A stretch of DNA of 64,000 nucleotides from Solirubrobacterales bacterium (GCA_027451345.1 DAIDJO010000073.1:1-64000), one strand, 5' to 3'. Positions 50,458 to 60,286 are shown, counted from the stretch's first letter. The notes: generated by a model not told the origin, from the letters alone. Translations and numbers: made by a program.

Positions 50458-51923
50458 GCTGGCCGCTCGCCGCCTTCACGGTGCTCGGGCTCGGCCTGCT
50501 CGCCGGGTTCGCCTGGTATGAGCGCACCCGCCCGGACGCCCGGATCGTCGCGCTCGTCGGGACCCTCGCGGCGTTCGCCGCGCTCGGGCGGATCGCCTTC
50601 GCCGCGGTGCCGAACGTGAAGCCGACCAGTGACATCGTGCTGATCTCGGGCTTCGCCCTCGGGGGGGCGCCCGGCTATGTCGTCGGCGCCGTCGCGGCGC
50701 TCACCTCGAACGTCTTCTTCGGGCAGGGTCCCTGGACCCCGTGGCAGATGGCCGGCTGGGGGCTCACCGGGCTGGCCGGCGCGCTGCTCGGGCGCCTCAC
50801 CCGCGGCCGCATCGGGCGCCTGCCGCTCGCCCTGGTGAGCTTCGTGCTCGGCTTCGCCTTCACCGCGCTGCAGGATTGCGGGGACTGGGTCACCTACAGC
50901 GATCACAGCCTCGCCCAGCTCGGCGTCTACGTCGGCCGCGGGGTCGGGTTCGATTTCGTCCATGCCGCCGGCTGCTTCGGCTTCGCGATGGCCTTCGGTC
51001 CCGCGCTGATCCGGACGCTCGCCCGCTTCCGCACCCGCATCCAGGTGCGGTGGCTGCCCGCCCCGGGCGCCTGCGCCCTGCTCGTGACGGGACTGCTCGT
51101 CAGCGTGGCCGCGCTCCGGCCGGCCCGGGCGCTCGCCCACCCGCGCCGATCCCCGGTCGCCTTTCTGCGCGGCGCCCAGAACCGCGACGGCGGCTTCGGC
51201 CCGGCGCCGGGACAGCCGTCGGACCCGATGGTGAGCGGCTGGGCGACGTTGGCGCTCGCCGACGCGGGCGACCGGTCGCCCGCCGCCGTCCGCTACGTCC
51301 TGCGGGTGCAGCGGCCCGGCGACCGCAACCCCGGGGATCTCGAGCGGACGCTCCTGGCCGCCGGCCCGGCCGCGGGCCCGGCGCTGCGCCGCGCGCTGCG
51401 CGCGCTCGTCCACCGCGACGGTGACGTCGCCGGCCAGACGAACCTCACCGCCTTCGCCATCCTTGCCCTGCGGGCCGCCCGGATGCCGGTGGCCCCCGCG
51501 ATGTACCGCTGGCTCGCCCGCCAGCAGGACCGTGACGGCGGCTTCAACTACGCCACCCGCGGCGGGGTGAGCGACGCCGACGACACCGGGGCGGCGCTCG
51601 CCGCGCTCGCCGGTGTCGCCCCGCAAGGGGTCGTCCGGCGCGCCGTGGCGTACCTGCGCGCGGATCAGAACCGCGACGGCGGCTTCCCGGCCACGCCGGG
51701 CGCCGGCTCAAACGCCCAGTCGACGGCGTTCGCCGTCTGCGGGCTGATCGCCGCGCGGGTGGCGCCGGGGACGGTGCGCCGGCGGGGCGGCGCGACGCCG
51801 CTCGCGTACCTGCGCTCGCTCGTGCAACCGGACGGCGCCGTCGATTACGCTCGCGCGAACCCGCAGACCCCGGTGTGGGTCACTGCGGAGGCCGAGATCG
51901 CGCTGTCCGGCCAGACTCTGTGA
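50454..51923 (+). CDS. ECF S-component fused to an alpha/alpha-barrel repeat domain
   Basis: The 489-aa protein has a membrane part (about 1-200, six helices: GRIAFAAVPNVKPTSDIVLI and FALGGAPGYVVGAVAALTSN) like an ECF substrate-binding S component. After a seventh helix (CALLVTGLLVSVAALRPA), residues 230-489 hold six repeats: FLRGAQNRDGGFGPAPG, LARQQDRDGGFNYATRGG, LRADQNRDGGFPATPGAG, LRSLVQPDGAVDYARANP and two weaker ones. The Q-x-x-DGGF pattern is that of alpha/alpha-barrel terpene cyclase/prenyltransferase folds and of the N-domain of transcobalamin and intrinsic factor. This domain should face outside. Substrate inferred as a corrinoid. Confidence 0.85.
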   Translation: MSWPLAAFTVLGLGLLAGFAWYERTRPDARIVALVGTLAAFAALGRIAFAAVPNVKPTSDIVLISGFALGGAPGYVVGAVAALTSNVFFGQGPWTPWQMAGWGLTGLAGALLGRLTRGRIGRLPLALVSFVLGFAFTALQDCGDWVTYSDHSLAQLGVYVGRGVGFDFVHAAGCFGFAMAFGPALIRTLARFRTRIQVRWLPAPGACALLVTGLLVSVAALRPARALAHPRRSPVAFLRGAQNRDGGFGPAPGQPSDPMVSGWATLALADAGDRSPAAVRYVLRVQRPGDRNPGDLERTLLAAGPAAGPALRRALRALVHRDGDVAGQTNLTAFAILALRAARMPVAPAMYRWLARQQDRDGGFNYATRGGVSDADDTGAALAALAGVAPQGVVRRAVAYLRADQNRDGGFPATPGAGSNAQSTAFAVCGLIAARVAPGTVRRRGGATPLAYLRSLVQPDGAVDYARANPQTPVWVTAEAEIALSGQTL

Positions 51924-51977
51924 GCCGGGGCGGCGGACGTCGGTGGGACGGATCGGTAAACGGTAGATTGGGGCGCG

Positions 51978-53510
51978 ATGCGGATCGGGGTCGTGAAGGA
52001 GGGGCAGACGGGGGAGACCCGGGTCGCGGCGACGCCGAACACCGTGACGCAGCTGCTCAAGCTCGGGTACGAGGTTGTCGTGGAGCCCGGGGCGGGCGCC
52101 CTGGCGAGCTTCACCGACGCCGCCTACGTGGCGGCCGGGGCCTCGATCGGGGATCCGCTGGAGGCGGAGGTCGTCTTCGCGGTCAACGCCCCGGCGAGCG
52201 ACCGGCTCGATCGCCTGCGGCCGCACGCCACCCTCATCAGCTGGCTCTCGCCGATGCTCGACCAGGCGCTCGTCGATGACCTCGCCCGCCGCCCGGTCAC
52301 GGCGCTCGCTCTCGACGCCGTGCCGCGCATCAGCCGCGCGCAGTCGATGGACGTGCTCAGCTCGATGGCGAACATCGCCGGCTACCGGGCCGTCGTCGAG
52401 GCGGCCAACGAGTTCGGCCGCTTCTTCACCGGCCAGGTGACCGCCGCCGGCAAGGTCCCGCCGGCCAAGGTGCTCGTGGCCGGGGCCGGTGTGGCCGGGC
52501 TGGCGGCGATCGGCGCCGCCGGCAGCCTCGGCGCGATCGTCTACGCCACGGATCCGCGACCGGAGGTGGCCGACCAGGTGAAGTCGCTCGGCGGCCAGTA
52601 CCTGAAGGTGGACACCGGGGAGGAGGAGCAGGCGTCGGCCACCGGCTATGCCCGCGAGATGGGGCAGGACTACAACCGCCTCGCCGCCGAGCTCTACGCC
52701 CGCACGGTGCCGGACATCGACATCCTGATCACCACCGCGCTCATCCCGGGCCGCCCCGCGCCCCAGCTGATCAGCGCCGAGATGGTGGCGAGCATGCGGC
52801 CCGGCAGCGTGATCGTCGACCTCGCCGCCGCCAACGGCGGCAACGTCGCCGGGACCGTGAAGGGGGAGCGCACGGTCACCGAGAACGGGGTGGTGATCCT
52901 CGGCTACACCGACCTGCCCGGCCGCCTGCCCACCCAGGCCTCGCAGCTCTACGGCCAGAACCTCGTCAACCTGATGAAGCTCCTCACCCCGGGCAAGGAC
53001 GGGCAGCTCGTGCTCGACTTCGACGACGTGGTGCAGCGCTCGATCACCGTCGTGCGCGACGGGGAGCTGACCTGGCCGCCGCCCCCGGTGCAGGTCTCGG
53101 CGGCGCCCGCCGCGGCCGGGCCGGCGCTCGAAGCAGCGGCGAGAGCGCCGGAGAAACAGCCGATGTCCGCCTCGCGCCGCTACGCGCTCACCGGGCTGGG
53201 CGCGCTGCTCTTCTTCGCGCTGGTGGCGATCGCGCCGGTCGCGCTCGTCCCGCACCTGACCGTCTTTGCGCTGGCCATCGTCATCGGGTACTACGTGATC
53301 GGCAACGTCCACCACGCGCTGCACACCCCGCTCATGTCGGTCACCAACGCGATCTCCGGGATCATCCTGGTCGGCGGGATCCTCGAGGTCGGCCGGTACG
53401 GGACGCTCGTCACGATCATCTCGACGGTCGGCATCCTGCTCGCCAGCATCAACATCTTCGGCGGCTTCGCGGTGACCCGCCGCATGCTCTCGATGTTCAC
53501 CAGGAGCTGA
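51978..53510 (+). CDS. pntA: NAD(P) transhydrogenase subunit alpha
   Basis: The 510-aa protein joins the NAD-binding domain I ([59 protein letters not shown]) to the alpha2 membrane part near residues 400-500 ([20 protein letters not shown] and three more helices). PntAB uses the proton gradient to make NADPH from NADH. pntB follows 5 nt later. This is the fused PntA form, not the split alpha1/alpha2 form. Confidence 0.95.
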   Translation: MRIGVVKEGQTGETRVAATPNTVTQLLKLGYEVVVEPGAGALASFTDAAYVAAGASIGDPLEAEVVFAVNAPASDRLDRLRPHATLISWLSPMLDQALVDDLARRPVTALALDAVPRISRAQSMDVLSSMANIAGYRAVVEAANEFGRFFTGQVTAAGKVPPAKVLVAGAGVAGLAAIGAAGSLGAIVYATDPRPEVADQVKSLGGQYLKVDTGEEEQASATGYAREMGQDYNRLAAELYARTVPDIDILITTALIPGRPAPQLISAEMVASMRPGSVIVDLAAANGGNVAGTVKGERTVTENGVVILGYTDLPGRLPTQASQLYGQNLVNLMKLLTPGKDGQLVLDFDDVVQRSITVVRDGELTWPPPPVQVSAAPAAAGPALEAAARAPEKQPMSASRRYALTGLGALLFFALVAIAPVALVPHLTVFALAIVIGYYVIGNVHHALHTPLMSVTNAISGIILVGGILEVGRYGTLVTIISTVGILLASINIFGGFAVTRRMLSMFTRS

Positions 53511-53515
53511 CGGCG

Positions 53516-54934
53516 TTGAGCGTCACCACCGCGGCCGATGCCGCCTACCTGATCGCCGCGCTGCTCTTCATCCGCGCGCTCGCCGGCCTCTCCAAGCACG
53601 AGACGGCCCGGGCGGGGAACTTCTTCGGCATCGCCGGGATGGCGGTGGCGCTGATCGCCACGGTCGTGCTCGCGGCGGATGAGCGGATCAACACGCTCGG
53701 CGTCGCGCTGCTCGTCGCGGCGGTGATCGCCGGGGCGCTGATCGGCCTGCACCGCGCGCGCGTGGTGGAGATGACCGGCATGCCGGAGCTGATCGCGCTG
53801 TTCCACAGCTTCGTCGGCCTCGCCGCCGTGCTCGTCGGCTGGGACGGCTACCTGAGCGTCGAGCGGATGCCGTTCGGACACGAGGCGTTCACCTTCCGGG
53901 CGGTCGGCACCTACGGGATCCACCACGCCGAGGTGTTCATCGGGGTGTTCATCGGCGCGGTGACCTTCACCGGCTCGATCATCGCCTTCCTGAAGCTCTC
54001 GGCGCGCATCAAGTCCGCGCCGCTGATGCTGCCGGCCCGCAACTGGCTGAACCTCGGCGCCCTGGCCGTCTTCGCCGGTCTCACCACCTGGTTCATCGTC
54101 TCGCCGCAGCTCGCCCTGCTGATCGTCGTCACGGTCCTCGCGCTCGCGCTCGGGCTGCACCTGGTGGCGAGCATCGGCGGCGGGGACATGCCGGTCGTCG
54201 TCTCGATGCTGAACAGCTACTCGGGGTGGGCGGCCGCGGCGTCCGGCTTCCTGCTCAACAACGACCTGCTGATCGTCACCGGCGCGCTCGTCGGCTCCTC
54301 CGGCGCCTACCTCAGCTACATCATGTGCCAGGCGATGAACCGCTCGTTCCTCTCGGTGATCGCGGGCGGGTTCGGGCTCGAGGCGCCGACGAGCGGTGAG
54401 CGGGATTACGGGGAGCACCGCGAGGTGACCGCCGAGGAGACCGCCGAGCTGCTCCGGGAGGCGCAGTCGGTGATCATCACCCCCGGGTACGGGATGGCGG
54501 TCGCCCAGGCCCAGCACGGCGTGGCCGAGCTGACGGCGAAGCTGCGCGAGCGCGGCGTGCAGGTCCGCTTCGGCATCCACCCGGTGGCCGGGCGCCTGCC
54601 GGGCCACATGAACGTCCTGCTCGCCGAGGCGAAGGTCCCCTACGACATCGTGCTCGAGATGGACGAGATCAACGACGACTTCCCCGACACCGATGTCGTC
54701 CTCGTCATCGGCGCCAACGACACGGTCAACCCGGCGGCGATGGACGATCCCACGAGCCCGATCGCCGGCATGCCGGTCCTCCACGTGTGGGAGGCCAAGC
54801 AGGTGATCATCTTCAAGCGCTCGATGGCCTCCGGGTACGCGGGCGTACAGAACCCGCTGTTCTTCCGCGAGAACAGCGCGATGCTGTTCGGCGACGCCAA
54901 GGCGCGGGTCGAGGACCTGCTGCGGGCGCTCTGA
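53516..54934 (+). CDS. pntB: NAD(P) transhydrogenase subunit beta
   Basis: The 472-aa protein starts at TTG 53516, with AGGAG nine bases upstream. Eight or nine membrane helices ([20 protein letters not shown] onward) are followed by the NADPH-binding domain [43 protein letters not shown] and [14 protein letters not shown]. It completes the proton-translocating transhydrogenase with pntA. The end reads [19 protein letters not shown] as in the family. Confidence 0.96.
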   Translation: MSVTTAADAAYLIAALLFIRALAGLSKHETARAGNFFGIAGMAVALIATVVLAADERINTLGVALLVAAVIAGALIGLHRARVVEMTGMPELIALFHSFVGLAAVLVGWDGYLSVERMPFGHEAFTFRAVGTYGIHHAEVFIGVFIGAVTFTGSIIAFLKLSARIKSAPLMLPARNWLNLGALAVFAGLTTWFIVSPQLALLIVVTVLALALGLHLVASIGGGDMPVVVSMLNSYSGWAAAASGFLLNNDLLIVTGALVGSSGAYLSYIMCQAMNRSFLSVIAGGFGLEAPTSGERDYGEHREVTAEETAELLREAQSVIITPGYGMAVAQAQHGVAELTAKLRERGVQVRFGIHPVAGRLPGHMNVLLAEAKVPYDIVLEMDEINDDFPDTDVVLVIGANDTVNPAAMDDPTSPIAGMPVLHVWEAKQVIIFKRSMASGYAGVQNPLFFRENSAMLFGDAKARVEDLLRAL

Positions 54935-55004
54935 GGGCGCCGGTTGCGGCGGCTACGGCCGCGCGGCGTGCGGCCGGTGGCCATGGTCGCCGTGTGGACG
55001 CGCG

Positions 55005-55287
55005 GCCAGGCAGAGCGCAGTGCTCGTCGACCGCGAGCACCTCAAGCTCGGACTCGGCGATCTGTAGCCGGGACATACGGCTCGCCCGCAGGGCCGGGTC
55101 GTCGGGCGCCGCCGGTCCGGCGGCGAGCTCCGCGAGGGTGAGGGAGGCGTATCGGCTTCAGCTCCCCGACCGGAACGCCGTTGCGGGTAACGATGAACTC
55201 CTCGCCGGGATCGAGCCGGCGCGTGATCTCACACTCCCCCAGGGGGGCGCTCAGGTCCGGCGGGGTGCTGCCGATCACTCGGTGTGT
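55005..55287 (-). pseudogene. Remnant of a VapBC-type toxin-antitoxin pair
   Basis: On the minus strand an antitoxin-like piece (CEITRRLDPGEEFIVTRNG, then VPVGELKPI, about 55287-55150) resembles Phd/VapB antitoxins. It runs directly, in another frame, into a PIN-toxin piece (YASLTLAELAAGPAAPDDPA, then LQIAESELEVLAVDEHCAL, 55151-55005). The start of the toxin, with its first catalytic Asp, and its C-terminal third are gone. A deletion seems to have fused the two halves. It fills the otherwise empty 431-nt gap 54935-55365. Confidence 0.7.
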
Positions 55288-55365
55288 GCTCGCAACGGTC
55301 CGGGAGTGTGACGACGGTGACGCCCATCCCGGCTCGGGGGCGGGCGCGTACGGCCCCATCGGCGT

Positions 55366-57375
55366 GTGAGCGCGTGTTCGGTCGCCGATCCGAACCCCCA
55401 GATGCCGATGCTTGACGATCTGCTCATCGACGACGGTCCGCCGTGGAGCTCCGGCGGGCTGAGCCAGGCGGCGTCACCGGATCGACGCCCGGGCGCGGGT
55501 GATGAGGTCTGGCAGGCGGTGGCCAACACGACGGACGCCCACGTCGCCATCCTCGACCGACGGGGCCGCATCCTTGCCGTCAACGACGCCTGGCGGAGCT
55601 TCGGGCGGGCGAACGGCGCCACGTCCGACCATGTCGGCGACAGCTACCTGCGGGTCTGCGATGAGGCGGACGATCCCATCGCCACCGAGGTGGTCGCCGC
55701 GCTGCGCGCCATGTTGAGCGGGGACCGCGAGGGCTTCGACATGGTCTACCCCTGTCACGCACCGTGGGAGCAACGGTGGTTCCGGGTTCGAGCGCGGTGG
55801 GCCGAGGACCCCAGACCCCTCATCGTGGTGAGTCACCGATGCGTGACCGACCTCCACCTGAGCGCCGTCGCGGCGCGCCGTCGCGGGTTCGTGCTCGACG
55901 CGGTCAATCTGGCCGTGGTCACGACCGACGTGCGCGGCGTCATCCTCACGTGGAACCCCGCGGCGACGCGGCTGTTCGGCTGGACGTGGGATGAGAGCGC
56001 GGGCCGCCCGTTCCAGGAGCTGCTCGCCCCCGGGCTGCCCCCGGGCGCCCTCGGTGAGGTCGGGGAGGACGGCTGGGAGCGCGATCTCACCCTCGTGCGC
56101 CGTGACGGCTCGGTGGTTCCCGCCTACGTGCAGGCTCGGCTCATGCGCGACCACGACGGTCAGGACGACATGATCGTCCTGACGTTCCTGGACATCACCC
56201 GCCGCGTGGAGTCGGCGCGGGCCCTCGAGCGGGCGCGCAACCACCTGCTGGCCGTGACCGACAGCATGGGGGAGGGGATGTACACCCTGGACCTCGAGGG
56301 ACGCCTGACCTTCATGAACCGCGCGGCACAGCAACTGCTCGGCTGGACCTTCGATGAGCTCGCCGGCCAGGTGATGCACGACATCATCCAGCCGTCCCCG
56401 CCGCCCACCGCAGCGGATGCACCGCGACAGCGGCCCATCGCCCGCGCGACCGATGATGGCGAGGCGGTGCGGTGCGAGGATGACCTCTTCCTGCGAGCCG
56501 ACGGTACGCCGCTGCCGGTGGCCTACACCGCGACGCCGCTGCAGACCGAGGCGGGTGCCGAGGGGTGTGTCGTGGTGTTCGAGGACATCACCGAGCGCAA
56601 GGCCGAGGCGGAGCGCCTGCTCGTCAAGGCGGAGAAGCTCGAGTGGGTGCGGCGCATCCGCGAGGCGCTCGACCGTGACCTGTTCGAGCTCTACGCCCAG
56701 CCCGTTGCCCGGCTCGCTGATGACGCCATCGTGCAGCACGAGCTGCTGCTGCGGATGCACGACGCCGCGCACGACGGGGGTGTCATCAGCCCGCACCGCT
56801 TCCTGCCCATCGCCGAGGAGCTCGGGTTCGTGCGGGAGATCGACCGGTGGGTCATCGACCGCGCGGCCGCTCTGGCGGCGGAGGGGCGGACGGTGCACGT
56901 GAACATCTCCGCGCTCTCGGTCGGCGAGCCGTGGCTCATGCCGCACATCGGGCGGGCGATCGAGCGTCATGGGTTGGACCCGTCATCGATGGTGTTCGAG
57001 ATCACCGAGACCGCCCTCGTCCAGGACGAGCGGGAGAGCCGCCGGTTTGCCGAGCGTCTGCACGAGCTCGGTTGCCGCGTCGCCCTCGATGACTTCGGCG
57101 CCGGCTACAGCGGGTTCCGCTACCTCAAGCAGCTCCCGCTCGACTACCTCAAGATCGACATCGAGTTCGTGCGTGACCTGGCCGAGAATCCGGCGAGCCG
57201 CAGCGTCATCGAGGCGGTCGTCAGCCTCGCGCGGAAGTTCCACCTCCAGACCGTGGCCGAGGGCGTGGAGGACGCCGCAACCTACGCCCTCGTGCGGGAA
57301 CTCGGGGTGGATTACGCTCAGGGCTACCACATCGGTCGACCGGCCTCGATCGAGCCGCTGGCCGAGGCCGCATGA
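55366..57375 (+). CDS. PAS-EAL cyclic-di-GMP phosphodiesterase
   Basis: The 669-aa protein has three PAS-like domains (about 40-140, 165-285, 290-410: HVAILDRRGRILAVNDAWRS; VTTDVRGVILTWNPAATRLF; MYTLDLEGRLTFMNRAAQQL) and a C-terminal EAL domain from about 425. It has HELLLRMHD at the EAL position, VHVNISALS, FEITETAL, DDFGAGYSGF, DYLKID and VAEGVED. The metal and catalytic residues appear intact, so it should cut c-di-GMP. No GGDEF domain or membrane segment is visible. GTG 55366 is assumed; ATG 55402 is possible. Confidence 0.92.
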   Translation: MSACSVADPNPQMPMLDDLLIDDGPPWSSGGLSQAASPDRRPGAGDEVWQAVANTTDAHVAILDRRGRILAVNDAWRSFGRANGATSDHVGDSYLRVCDEADDPIATEVVAALRAMLSGDREGFDMVYPCHAPWEQRWFRVRARWAEDPRPLIVVSHRCVTDLHLSAVAARRRGFVLDAVNLAVVTTDVRGVILTWNPAATRLFGWTWDESAGRPFQELLAPGLPPGALGEVGEDGWERDLTLVRRDGSVVPAYVQARLMRDHDGQDDMIVLTFLDITRRVESARALERARNHLLAVTDSMGEGMYTLDLEGRLTFMNRAAQQLLGWTFDELAGQVMHDIIQPSPPPTAADAPRQRPIARATDDGEAVRCEDDLFLRADGTPLPVAYTATPLQTEAGAEGCVVVFEDITERKAEAERLLVKAEKLEWVRRIREALDRDLFELYAQPVARLADDAIVQHELLLRMHDAAHDGGVISPHRFLPIAEELGFVREIDRWVIDRAAALAAEGRTVHVNISALSVGEPWLMPHIGRAIERHGLDPSSMVFEITETALVQDERESRRFAERLHELGCRVALDDFGAGYSGFRYLKQLPLDYLKIDIEFVRDLAENPASRSVIEAVVSLARKFHLQTVAEGVEDAATYALVRELGVDYAQGYHIGRPASIEPLAEAA

Positions 57376-57391
57376 ACGCTCGGAGGGGCGA

Positions 57392-57934
57392 ATGAGCCAC
57401 GAGGACTGGGACGGCGAGGCGAGGCAGCAACGCGAACTCGAGCAGGAGCAGGCGATGCTCGATCTGGACCAGAGCATCACCATCCGCGAGCAGGTGCGCG
57501 CCGACCAGGAGCAGGACGCTCTCGATCGGCGCCAGCGGGGGCTGGACCGTGACCTCGCCGGCGCCGGCCCGGACGAGCTCGCCCAACGCGCCCGCCTCGC
57601 CCAGCGCCAGGTCGAGCTGTTCAACGCCCAGGCGCGCCGGGATGCGCATCAGGCGCACCTCGACGAGAGCCAGCGGGGCCTCGAGGCGCGCCAGGACGTG
57701 CTCGACGGCCAGCAGCAGGCGCTCGACGCTCCGGCGCCGCGTCCGGCGGCTGCGACGGGGTCCGGGCTGGCCGAGGAGGCCCAGGCCCGCCGCCAGGCGG
57801 CTCGCCGACGGGCCGAGGCCGCCCTCACCCGCGCGCAGGAGGCGCAGCGGCGGGCCGAGAGTGCCCTGTGGCGGGCCGAAGCGGCCGAGCAGCGGGCACA
57901 GGCGTCCGGCGACGAGCCGACGCCGGGCGCCTAG
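57392..57934 (+). CDS. Coiled-coil protein rich in Gln, Ala and Arg
   Basis: The 180-aa product from ATG 57392 is almost all charged helix: QRELEQEQAMLDLDQSITIR, then LDESQRGLEARQDVLDGQQQ, and near the end a repeated pattern RRAEAALTRAQEAQRRAESA. This is a long coiled coil. It has no signal or membrane segment. It starts 16 nt after the EAL gene and may be co-transcribed. No family is recognised. Confidence 0.75.
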   Translation: MSHEDWDGEARQQRELEQEQAMLDLDQSITIREQVRADQEQDALDRRQRGLDRDLAGAGPDELAQRARLAQRQVELFNAQARRDAHQAHLDESQRGLEARQDVLDGQQQALDAPAPRPAAATGSGLAEEAQARRQAARRRAEAALTRAQEAQRRAESALWRAEAAEQRAQASGDEPTPGA

Positions 57935-58051
57935 CGCCGGGCTGCGCCGCCGCTGTCGCCGGGCCCTGTGCTTCACTGGGTGTCGCAAAGGCGATTGCCG
58001 ACCGCTGCCTCCACGCGGCCGGAGCCAACCGATCCATCAGAAGGAGAACCG

Positions 58052-59314
58052 ATGTCCATACTTGACCGCGCGACGCTCGAGGAGAGCACGCTCGCCGACC
58101 TCCACGCGATTGCCTCCGAGCTCTCGATCGACGGCTACCGCCGTCTGCGCAAGGGCGATCTGATCGACACGATCATCACCCGCCAGGGTGGTGATGTGGC
58201 CGCCGCCGCGCCCGCCGCCGACGAGGAGGACGAGGAGGGCGGCGCGAGTCGCCGCCGTCGCGGCCGCCGCGGGGGGCGGGGCCGGTCCGGGTCCCGTGCC
58301 GGCAACGGCGAGGCCGACGAGCCCGCGGAGGAGGAGTCACCGGCACCGGCCGCGGCCGCGCCGAGCGACCGCGCCACGCGCGGACGGCGGGGCGGCGAGC
58401 CCCGGGAGGAGGCCGCCGAGACCGTCGAGGGCGTCGTCGAGCTGCTGCCCAACGGCTCGGGATTCGTGCGCCTCTCGCCGCCCGAGCCCTCCGACGCCGA
58501 CGTCTACATCTCGGCCGCGCAGGTGAAGCGCTGTGAGCTCGTCAACGGTGACCGCGTCAGCGGCCCCCGCCGGCCCCCGCACCGCTCCGAGCGCTTCCCG
58601 TCGCTCGTCCGCATCGACACCGTCAACGGGCGTCCCGCCGAGGAGCTCGCCGACCGGGGCCGGTTCGATGACCTGCCCGCCGAGTTCCCGACCCAGCGCT
58701 TCGAGCTCGGCGCCGAGGACCCGACGCTGAAGGCGGTTGACCTGCTGACGCCGTTCGGCCGCGGCTCGCGCGTGACGATCACGGGCGGCAGCTGGGCGGG
58801 GAAGTCCCATCTGCTGCGCCAGCTCGCGGAGGTGCTCGCCGCCCAGGAGGACGTGAGCGTCCATGTCGCCCTCGCGGGCGTGCGCCCCGAGGAGCTCAGC
58901 GAGTGGGCGCAGGCGCCGGTCCGGCCGGCCGCCGCCGTCAGCTTCGCCGCCTCGGCGGAGGCGCAGGACAACGCCGTCGAGCTCGTCGTGGACCAGGCCC
59001 GGCGCCTGGCCGCCCGCGGCGCCGATGCCGTCGTCCTCATCGACAGCCTGGACGGTCTGCACCCGCTCAGCGCGCGCAAGGCGCTCGCCGCCGCGCGCAA
59101 GCTGCGGGACGGCGGCTCGCTGACGGTGATCGCGACGAGCGCCAAGCCGCTCGGTGGCGAGACGACGGTGATCGCCCTCGACGCCACCCTGGCCATGAGC
59201 GGGCGCCACCCCGCCCTCAACCTCCTCGCCAGCGGCACGCTGCGCCCGGAGCTCCTCGTCGGCGCCAAGGGCGCCCAGGTGATCACCAAGGAGCGGGTGA
59301 AGGCGGCGAAGTAG
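58052..59314 (+). CDS. Rho-like protein, reduced
   Basis: From ATG 58052 (AAGGAGA upstream) the product is 420 aa. Residues 10-45 resemble the Rho N-domain. A basic disordered region follows (GRRGGRGRSGSRAG), then an OB/cold-shock-like RNA-binding domain (125-190: VELLPNGSGFVRLSPPEPSD). The ATPase part has a P-loop GGSWAGKS (245-252), and IDSLDGLHPL and GGSLTVIATSAKPLG in Rho-like order. The catalytic DERPEEV is reduced to AGVRPEEL, the Q-loop SGK-LTGG is missing, and the C-terminal third is short. It may bind RNA without terminating transcription like Rho. Confidence 0.85.
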   Translation: MSILDRATLEESTLADLHAIASELSIDGYRRLRKGDLIDTIITRQGGDVAAAAPAADEEDEEGGASRRRRGRRGGRGRSGSRAGNGEADEPAEEESPAPAAAAPSDRATRGRRGGEPREEAAETVEGVVELLPNGSGFVRLSPPEPSDADVYISAAQVKRCELVNGDRVSGPRRPPHRSERFPSLVRIDTVNGRPAEELADRGRFDDLPAEFPTQRFELGAEDPTLKAVDLLTPFGRGSRVTITGGSWAGKSHLLRQLAEVLAAQEDVSVHVALAGVRPEELSEWAQAPVRPAAAVSFAASAEAQDNAVELVVDQARRLAARGADAVVLIDSLDGLHPLSARKALAAARKLRDGGSLTVIATSAKPLGGETTVIALDATLAMSGRHPALNLLASGTLRPELLVGAKGAQVITKERVKAAK

Positions 59315-59323
59315 GACGCCGGG

Positions 59324-60286
59324 TCAGTAGGCGGTGCTGCGCGAGCGATGCCGCGGCACCGCCTTGTACTCCGGCCCCTGGCCGCGGTTCCAGAGGAGCT
59401 CGTCGATCCGCGCGGCGGTGAGGCCCGCCTCGGGGCGAAGCTCGGCGGCGGCGGCGACCAGCCGCTCGACCGCGTGCACCGCGCAGGCGCGGATCTCGAC
59501 CTCCTCGGGTGAGCCGTGCTCGAGCAGCTCGCCACGCTCGATGCGCTCGACGAGCTCCGGGTCGAACCACAGGAGCCCGTCGAGGCGCAGGACGTGGGGG
59601 ACGAGGTTGTCCGCGAACATCGTCAGCCGGTCGAGGTCGTCAAACTGCGCGACGCCATTGCGGTGCAGGTCGGCCGCCGCGATCTGCGCGCGCTTGAGAA
59701 ATGGGATGCGCCGCCCCTCGTAGGTTGAGGTGTCGGCGAAGCACCGCCAGCCCGCGAGCGTCTCGACGAGCGCGACGGCCGAGCCCGCGGCGGCGTCGAT
59801 CACCGCCGCGAATGAGCGCCCGTAGAGCCGCTGCACGTTGTCGCCGAGGTCACGCAGCGACGCGGCCATCAGCCCGATCAGCTCGTGCGCTGGGTCCTGG
59901 TCGAGCCAGCGGGCGAGCTCCTGCGCCGTCAGCTCCGTGAGCTGCGGCGCGGTCCAGCGGCCGTCCGCCGCGAAGCGCTTGTTGATGCCCGCCGCGATTG
60001 TGCGGTAGCCGGTCGGCTGGTCGCGCTTTCTGAGCGTGGGGAACCAGCCGGAGCCGAAGTTGACGGCGTCGAGGGTGAGCCAGAAGGCGGCGGTCGTCTC
60101 GCGGTCGGCCGGCGCGGGGGGGTGCCGGGTGGACGCCGGCTCGGCGCCGCTCGCCGCCGCGGCCAGCTGCAGGGCGTACGGCCGGAGCGGCTCGTCCAGC
60201 ACCCGGACCATCGTCGAGCGCGCGGCCACCCAGGCGCAGGCCGAGCGGAGCTCGTCCGGGAGCGCGGGTGCGGAGGTGTCCGTCAC
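59324..60286 (-). CDS. Queuosine 5'-phosphate N-glycosylase (DUF2419, Qng1-type)
   Basis: The 320-aa protein matches DUF2419 queuosine-salvage enzymes: FWLTLDAVNFGSGWFPTLRK, then EGRRIPFLKRAQIAAADL and LDRLTMFADNLVPHVLRL. In eukaryotes and some bacteria this enzyme frees queuine from queuosine 5'-phosphate so it can be inserted again into tRNA. The host may thus recycle queuosine from outside. No queuosine-synthesis or tgt genes are visible here. It overlaps the next NTase gene by 4 nt. Confidence 0.88.
   Translation of the reverse strand: MTDTSAPALPDELRSACAWVAARSTMVRVLDEPLRPYALQLAAAASGAEPASTRHPPAPADRETTAAFWLTLDAVNFGSGWFPTLRKRDQPTGYRTIAAGINKRFAADGRWTAPQLTELTAQELARWLDQDPAHELIGLMAASLRDLGDNVQRLYGRSFAAVIDAAAGSAVALVETLAGWRCFADTSTYEGRRIPFLKRAQIAAADLHRNGVAQFDDLDRLTMFADNLVPHVLRLDGLLWFDPELVERIERGELLEHGSPEEVEIRACAVHAVERLVAAAAELRPEAGLTAARIDELLWNRGQGPEYKAVPRHRSRSTAY

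Noticed and set aside
54813-55076. Intact small gene MSRLQIAESELEV on the minus strand
   Set aside because: Only its first 24 codons resemble a PIN toxin, they are the middle of that fold, and the remainder is frame-shadow sequence overlapping the end of pntB.
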